Assembly: GCA_035279905.1 (NCBI GenBank)
Contig: DATEGZ010000113.1
Location: forward strand, 6,905-70,904
Direction of reading: 5' to 3'
DNA: 64,000 bases
DNA from: DATEGZ01 sp035279905
GTDB taxonomy: Bacteria; Acidobacteriota; Vicinamibacteria; Vicinamibacterales; SCN-69-37
The notes below the pieces were generated by a model, which saw only the letters and a list, made by a program, of their open reading frames with translations, did no database searches and had not been told where the DNA came from. Below are positions 59,860 to 64,000 of this stretch, in pieces (the first letter of the stretch is position 1; each line of letters starts with the position of its first letter). The position numbers and the translations under genes are program-made.

Positions 59860-60818
59860 GCCGGGGCCTCCGGAAGCGGAACGAGCACTTCGCCCTCGGC
59901 GACGCGCCGGCCGTTGAGATACGCCTTGACGGTCATCGGCGCACGGCCCGCCTCTTGGATCTCGAGAATCCGGACGGTGCCGGGTTGCGCGGCGACTGAA
60001 AAGGAATCCGAATCGACGGCGACGACCGTGCCCGGCGCGGCCTGCGGGCCCGCCGCCTCGCCGACGAGGGATTGCAAGAACATCACACGCCGGCCCTTCA
60101 TCAGCACGCCGGCAAGCGGCCACGGCTGCACACCGCGAATCTGATTGTGAATGACCGCCGCGGGACGCGCCCAGTCGATGATGCTGTCCCGGCGAGTGAG
60201 CCGCGCCGCGTACGTCATCTGGCTATCGTCCTGCGGTGTTTCCTCGACCGGTCCCGCCGCGAGGCGATCGATCGTGGCGCCACAAAGATTAGCGCCGAGT
60301 GTCGCGAGCCGGACTTCGAGGTCGCGGCTGGTTTCGAACGGCTGGATCTCGGTCTCTGCCTTCGCGAGCATGGGACCGGCGTCGAGCGCCAGCACGACGC
60401 GCATGATCGTCACGCCGGTCGTGCGGTCGCCGGCCACCACGGCCCGATGAATCGGCGCGGCGCCCCGCCACCGCGGCAGCAGCGAGGCGTGCACGTTGAT
60501 CATGCCGAGCCGCGGCAAGTCGATCAGCGCCTGGGGCAGGATGCGCCCGTACGCCGCGACGATGCCGAGATCCGGCGCGAGCGCTTCGATCGATCGCAGC
60601 CACCGCGGGTCGTTCACCTTCTCCGGTTGGAGGACCGGCAGCTTCAAGTCGTCGGCGGTGCGCTTCACGGCCTCGGGCTGGATCTGTTGTCCTCGCCCGC
60701 GCGGACGATCCGGTTGCGTGATGACGCCGACGAGTTCGTGCGGCGAGCCGACCAGCCGCTCGAGCGTGGGCACGGCGAACGTCGGAGTGCCGAAGAACAG
60801 CAGCCGCAGCGGCATCAC
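59856..60818 (-). CDS. fmt: Methionyl-tRNA formyltransferase
   Basis: A 320-residue enzyme that formylates initiator Met-tRNA. The N-terminal GART domain carries LRLLFFGTPTFAVPTLERL and the folate-binding/catalytic INVHASLLPRWRGAAPIHRAV with Asn-His, then DAGPMLAKAETEI. The C-domain (about residues 205-320) starts TYAARLTRRDSIIDWARP. Its ATG overlaps the def stop by ATGA. Normal length. Housekeeping, in the aroC operon. Confidence 0.96.
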   Translation of the reverse strand: MMPLRLLFFGTPTFAVPTLERLVGSPHELVGVITQPDRPRGRGQQIQPEAVKRTADDLKLPVLQPEKVNDPRWLRSIEALAPDLGIVAAYGRILPQALIDLPRLGMINVHASLLPRWRGAAPIHRAVVAGDRTTGVTIMRVVLALDAGPMLAKAETEIQPFETSRDLEVRLATLGANLCGATIDRLAAGPVEETPQDDSQMTYAARLTRRDSIIDWARPAAVIHNQIRGVQPWPLAGVLMKGRRVMFLQSLVGEAAGPQAAPGTVVAVDSDSFSVAAQPGTVRILEIQEAGRAPMTVKAYLNGRRVAEGEVLVPLPEAPA

Positions 60819-61324
60819 CAGCGTCCGGCGCGTTGGAGCTTGCGAATCTTTCTGACGATGAGATCGCGGCGGATGCCGCGGAGACGATCGAGGAAGAGCA
60901 GCCCGTCGAGGTGATCGATCTCGTGCTGCAGCGCGCGAGCGAGCAGGCCCGTGCCCTCGATCACGCGCTCTTTGCCGGTCCGATCCAGCGCCTTCACCAC
61001 GGCCCGCGATGGCCGCGCCACCGTCGCGTTGAAGCCCGGCAGGCTGAGGCAGCCTTCTTCCTCGAGCTGCATGCCTTCGCGCTCGACGAACTCGGGGTTG
61101 ACGAGCGTGAGCAGCTCGCCGCCTTTCTTGCCCGCGGTGAGATCGATGACCGCCACGCGAAGCGGGACGCCGATCTGCGGCGCGGCCAGGCCGATGCCAG
61201 GCGCCGCGTACATCGTATCCACCATGTCTGAAATGAGCCGATCGAGCGACTCGTCGAACGTCGTCACGGGCGCGGCAAGCTGCTGGAGTCCCGGGCCGCC
61301 GTAACGGACGAGAGGCCGCAGCAT
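60815..61324 (-). CDS. def: Peptide deformylase
   Basis: A 169-residue metallo-hydrolase that removes the N-formyl group from new proteins. The three motifs are intact: GIGLAAPQIGVPLRVAVIDL, EEGCLSLPGF (metal Cys) and LLARALQHEIDHLDGLLF (HEIDH metal site). ATG 61324 is chosen because it overlaps the aroC stop (TGATG) and gives MLRPLVRYGGPGLQ; the longer frame lies in aroC. It is coupled with fmt. Confidence 0.96.
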   Translation of the reverse strand: MLRPLVRYGGPGLQQLAAPVTTFDESLDRLISDMVDTMYAAPGIGLAAPQIGVPLRVAVIDLTAGKKGGELLTLVNPEFVEREGMQLEEEGCLSLPGFNATVARPSRAVVKALDRTGKERVIEGTGLLARALQHEIDHLDGLLFLDRLRGIRRDLIVRKIRKLQRAGRW

Positions 61325-62544
61325 CAGATCGGCTCCCGGTGCGGCGTCAGCCGCTCGGTGAGGCGGCTGGTCAGCCGCGCAAACGCGGAATCGATCTCGC
61401 CGACGCTGTCGGCGCCGAGTTTCTCGAGGAGCGCATCGGCCAGCACGAACGCGACGACCGCTTCGCCGACCACCGCCGCCGCGGGCACCGCGCACACGTC
61501 GCTGCGCTCGATGGCGGCCGCGGCCTCGCTGAGCGTCGAGAGGTCAACGGACCGGAGAGGCTTCATCAGCGTGGAGATCGGCTTCATCCAGGCCGTGACG
61601 CGAACGTCCTCGCCGTTGGTCACGCCGCCTTCGAGCCCGCCGGCGTTGTTCGTCGGGCGACGGAGGCCCGGGACGGTGCCGGACGAGGCGCCATCGGCCG
61701 GCAGAATCTCATCGTGTACCTTCGACCCGGGCAAGTGGCCGACGGCGGCCGCGCGACCCAGCCCGACGGCTTTGATCGCCGGAATCGACATCACCGCTTG
61801 CGCGAGCCGCCCGTCCAGCTTGCGGTCCCAGTGCACGTAGCTGCCGAGGCCGGGCGGGACGCCGTGCGCGATGACTTCGAACGCGCCGCCGACCGTGTCG
61901 CCGGCTTCTTTCGCCTTGTCGATGACTTGACGCATCGCGGACGCCACGCCCGCGTCCACGCACCGCACGTCATCGTCCGCCGCGAGCGCCCGGGCTTGCT
62001 CGAAGCGAACAGCGAGCGGATCGGCCAGGGCGGCGCCGCCGATCTCGATCACGTGACTCGTGACGTCGATGTGATAGCGCGCCAGGAGCTTGCGCGCGAT
62101 GGCGCCGGCGGCAACCCGCGCGGCCGTTTCGCGGGCGCTCGCGCGCTCGAGCACATCGCGCAGGTCCTCGCGCGAATACTTCAAGCCCCCGGCCAGGTCC
62201 GCGTGGCCAGGGCGCGGCCGCGTGACGGCCGCCCGGCGCGCTCCCGGAAGCGACTCGTCCGGCTGCGCATCGAGCGACATCGTGTGCTGCCAGTTGGTCC
62301 AGTCGCGATTCCGAATGACGAGCGCGATCGGCGCGCCCAGCGTTTCGCCGCGGCGAACGCCGGACAGGATCTCCGCGCGATCCTGCTCGATGGCCATGCG
62401 CCGTCCGCGGCCGTAGCCGAGCTGCCGGCGGGCGAGATCCGGCGAGAGGTCGTCGGCGCCGAGCGGCAATCCCGCCGGCACGCCTTCGACAATGACGACG
62501 AGCGCCTGGCCGTGCGACTCGCCAGCTGTCAGGAATCGCAGCAT
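61324..62544 (-). CDS. aroC: Chorismate synthase
   Basis: A 406-residue FMN-dependent enzyme converting EPSP to chorismate, the last shared step of aromatic synthesis. The N-terminal MLRFLTAGESHGQALVVIVEG (signature GESHG), RGETLGAPIALVIRNRD, GHADLAGGLKYSREDLRDVL and the SASARETAARVAAGAIARKL signature are all present; NAGGLEGGVTNGEDV is also conserved. Longer than the E. coli form (361) and near the size of the long class. It is first in the housekeeping operon; the start lies 15 nt from the putative start site of a sigma-54-like promoter. Confidence 0.96.
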   Translation of the reverse strand: MLRFLTAGESHGQALVVIVEGVPAGLPLGADDLSPDLARRQLGYGRGRRMAIEQDRAEILSGVRRGETLGAPIALVIRNRDWTNWQHTMSLDAQPDESLPGARRAAVTRPRPGHADLAGGLKYSREDLRDVLERASARETAARVAAGAIARKLLARYHIDVTSHVIEIGGAALADPLAVRFEQARALAADDDVRCVDAGVASAMRQVIDKAKEAGDTVGGAFEVIAHGVPPGLGSYVHWDRKLDGRLAQAVMSIPAIKAVGLGRAAAVGHLPGSKVHDEILPADGASSGTVPGLRRPTNNAGGLEGGVTNGEDVRVTAWMKPISTLMKPLRSVDLSTLSEAAAAIERSDVCAVPAAAVVGEAVVAFVLADALLEKLGADSVGEIDSAFARLTSRLTERLTPHREPI

Positions 62545-62569
62545 CGTTGCGTCATCTTATCGAACTTTT

Positions 62570-62585
62570 TGCAACGTCCTTCCCG
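62570..62585 (-). promoter_or_regulatory. Putative sigma-54 -24/-12 element toward aroC
   Basis: On the minus strand CGGGAAGGACGTTGCA matches TGGCACGNNNNTTGCA at the key GG and TTGCA. A sigma-70 -10-like TAAGAT, 9 nt before the aroC ATG, is an alternative. Confidence 0.3.
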
Positions 62586-62605
62586 CAAGCCCCGTGTTTT
62601 GCGGG
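62582..62605. repeat. Inverted repeat in the aroC divergent promoter region
   Basis: CCCGCAA (62582-62588) and TTGCGGG (62599-62605) with a 10-nt spacer, midway between the two divergent TTGCAAAA sequences; a possible regulator site. Confidence 0.35.
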
Positions 62606-62612
62606 TGCGGGC

Positions 62613-62628
62613 GGGACCGCATCTTGCA
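62613..62628 (+). promoter_or_regulatory. Putative sigma-54 -24/-12 element for the rightmost gene
   Basis: GGGACCGCATCTTGCA matches the consensus GG, CG and TTGCA positions exactly. The predicted start would lie about 62639, just before GTG 62641. Confidence 0.35.
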
Positions 62629-62640
62629 AAAGGACAGGCC

Positions 62641-64000
62641 GTGGCGAGCGACGAACGCGGCCCGGACGCGCACGCGCAGCGCCTCGCGGAGCACATCGCG
62701 GCTATCGCCACCGGACCGCTGATCGTGACGCGCGTTGTTTCGGTCGCGCTGGCGGACGACGTGGATCGGAGCGAAGTGGCGCGCCTGGCGGCGCCGCTGG
62801 TGCGAGCACTGGGGTTCGTGACCGTCCATGCCACGCAGGACGCGGACATGGCCGGGCTCGGGCACGCGCACGCGGCCGTGTTCTTGTCAGACGACCGCGA
62901 CATGGAGCGCGCGTGCCGCATCGTGCGCCGGCTGGCGCGCGTGAGCGACCGCGCGCACCTCGTGATCGACCTGCGGCCCGCGTCTGGACGCCAGACGCAC
63001 GGGAGCCGCATCGGCGATGTGGTGGTCGTGCGCGAGCGAGTCGCCTCGTATGGTGTTGACCGAGAGGCGGGCCCGCCGGACGCGCGCCTTGCACGTGCGG
63101 TGGCGTTCCTCGAACGCGGCCGGAGCGCAGCGGGAGAACGATGGCTGCGAGCGGCCGTCGAGAGCGCCCGCCGGCGCCAGGACGAAGCGGCGGAGGCGCA
63201 TGCCGCGTGCCGCCTGCTCGAGGAGATGCGGGCGCGTGACGAGTGGCGCGAGGCGCGGCGAGTGGCCACCGGGCTCTGCGACCGGTTCACGAGCTGGCCG
63301 GCTCGCGTCGCGGTAGCCACCGAGCTGGCGGCGGTGCTCGTGGCGACCGGACATCTGGCGCGTGCGGAAGCGATCGTCGTCGCCATCGACGTCGAAGCGA
63401 CGATTCGGCGGCTGGAGGTGCCGCGACCTGCGCGCGTGCACCGAGCGGAGATCTGTTTCTGGGCTGGACGTTTCGAAGAAGCGCGCGACCATCTGCCTGC
63501 CGGACCGGCGAAAACGGCTACCGAGCGAGCGATCGCCGCGCTCGTGAGGTGGGCCACAGGCGACGGAGGTTTGCCTGACGCAGGCGACCTTGCGTCCAGG
63601 CCGCGCCTCGCGCAGGCGTGTCTGGCCGAGGACCATCTCGCGCGCGGCCGGGTTGAGGAGGCCGTCGCGGTGCTGGGACGGCCGCCGGAGCGGGCGAGCG
63701 AGGCCGAGTTGGAAGAGGCACTGCTCGCGAGGCTGCGCGAGGCGTGCGCGCGGGCGCCGTCATCGTCGACATCGGCGAGCGCCGAGTTCATCCGGCGGCG
63801 AAGCGCGCGAGGGCTCGAGCGATGGGGAATGAGGAGGACGGGCGTGCACTTGATTCATGCCGTGCCGGCGCTGCTGCAGATCGTTCACGACGCGGAGGAT
63901 GAGATCGCGGCGCTCGAGGGCGGATGCGCGTGGATCCGGACCCACGTCGGCGCGGACGGGGCCGCGCTCGTCGCGACCGATCCCGGGCCCCGGCTCGTTG
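62641..64000 (+). CDS. Hypothetical regulator-like protein, open at the window edge
   Basis: An uninterrupted frame of 453 codons from GTG 62641 to the window end, with AAAAGGACAGG just before the start. It begins VASDERGPDAHAQRLAEHIAA, has a Rossmann-like first part (LIVTRVVSVALADDVD, HAAVFLSDDRDMERAC, HLVIDLRPASG), then an Arg/Glu/Ala-rich helical repeat region (WLRAAVESARRRQDEAAEAH, LLEEMRARDEWREARRVATG) that looks TPR-like, and a new domain at the end (IHAVPALLQIVHDAEDEIAA). This plan resembles long Acidobacterial regulators that end in sigma-54 ATPase or HTH domains, but that part is not in the window. Strong third-position GC supports coding. Confidence 0.7.
   Translation, partial: MASDERGPDAHAQRLAEHIAAIATGPLIVTRVVSVALADDVDRSEVARLAAPLVRALGFVTVHATQDADMAGLGHAHAAVFLSDDRDMERACRIVRRLARVSDRAHLVIDLRPASGRQTHGSRIGDVVVVRERVASYGVDREAGPPDARLARAVAFLERGRSAAGERWLRAAVESARRRQDEAAEAHAACRLLEEMRARDEWREARRVATGLCDRFTSWPARVAVATELAAVLVATGHLARAEAIVVAIDVEATIRRLEVPRPARVHRAEICFWAGRFEEARDHLPAGPAKTATERAIAALVRWATGDGGLPDAGDLASRPRLAQACLAEDHLARGRVEEAVAVLGRPPERASEAELEEALLARLREACARAPSSSTSASAEFIRRRSARGLERWGMRRTGVHLIHAVPALLQIVHDAEDEIAALEGGCAWIRTHVGADGAALVATDPGPRLV

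Noticed and set aside
57727..60144. 805-codon plus-strand open frame
   Set aside because: It lies antisense to PASTA and rsmB genes, which have clear domain motifs; extreme Arg/His/Gly composition indicates a shadow of high-GC coding DNA.
62582..62605. Inverted repeat as a terminator
   Set aside because: It lies between divergent starts, has no T-run, and neither gene reads into it.
62529..63791. 420-codon minus-strand frame
   Set aside because: Ser/Arg/Ala-rich, opposite the open plus-strand frame with normal-looking protein; also overlaps the aroC start.
1..64000. CRISPR array, rRNA operon, insertion sequence or integrase
   Set aside because: No repeat-spacer pattern, rRNA core sequence, transposase or tyrosine-recombinase motif was recognised on either strand.

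Overview
The window is GC-rich DNA from a Gram-negative bacterium: it encodes BamD, several lipoproteins, multicopper oxidase, and three tripartite RND efflux systems. Gene content and style suggest an Acidobacteriota (Vicinamibacteria-like) lineage, but this is inferred from protein flavour only, with no rRNA or marker-gene comparison.

Layout. (1) 1-9754 is a defence-type block: a complete type I restriction-modification operon (hsdR-hsdM-hsdS) followed by three accessory genes, one with a HEPN-like RxxxxH motif and one DUF4238-like. It ends at a decayed tRNA-Thr-like sequence (9920-9978), a plausible old integration scar. (2) 10.0-29.2 kb is a copper/heavy-metal block: CadD-like exporter, CusCBA-type efflux, cytochrome c, Met/His-rich secreted proteins, a CopA-type P-ATPase, an extra Lgt-like gene, a sialidase-fold protein, a His-tailed EamA permease, a multicopper oxidase and a TauE permease. 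(3) 29.3-35.6 kb is an RND operon divergent from a PadR regulator. (4) 35.6-41.6 kb is a CzcCBA-type operon. (5) 41.6-47.7 kb is a seven-gene minus-strand operon: ArsR-rhodanese, MFS, rhodanese-MBL, and four SAM methyltransferases, one of which reads through an in-frame UGA. (6) 47.8-51.3 kb is a mercury-type region: CDF permease, a four-gene GTGA-coupled operon (Fe-S metallochaperone, MerR, MerT-like, thioredoxin-like lipoprotein with an in-frame UGA in its redox motif), an internally deleted second copy of that operon, and two zinc-ribbon genes. (7) A tRNA-Gly(CCC) at 51497-51570 has its 3' end facing the accessory DNA. From there to 64 kb the genes are core housekeeping: hexose-phosphate activation, pgsA, and a tightly overlapping aroC-def-fmt-rsmB-PASTA-rpe-thioesterase-epimerase-bamD chain, then the start of an unclosed gene.

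Most notable: two independent ORFs, in adjacent metal(loid) operons, are each split by a UGA that replaces an expected functional cysteine. Each UGA is followed at the spacing usual for bacterial SECIS elements by a perfect 6-7 bp hairpin with a G-containing loop. The best reading is that both encode selenoproteins: a thioredoxin-like Sec-Gly-Thr-Cys lipoprotein in a mer-type operon and an ArsM-like Sec methyltransferase. No selA/B/C/D gene is visible here, so the machinery must lie elsewhere in the genome.

A second recurrent feature is that several operon-head genes have a -10-like hexamer only 6-7 nt before the start codon, suggesting leaderless transcripts. Three of these encode short secreted Cys-rich proteins that head each metal-efflux operon or sit inside the copper block. 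No gap between genes exceeds about 270 bases.
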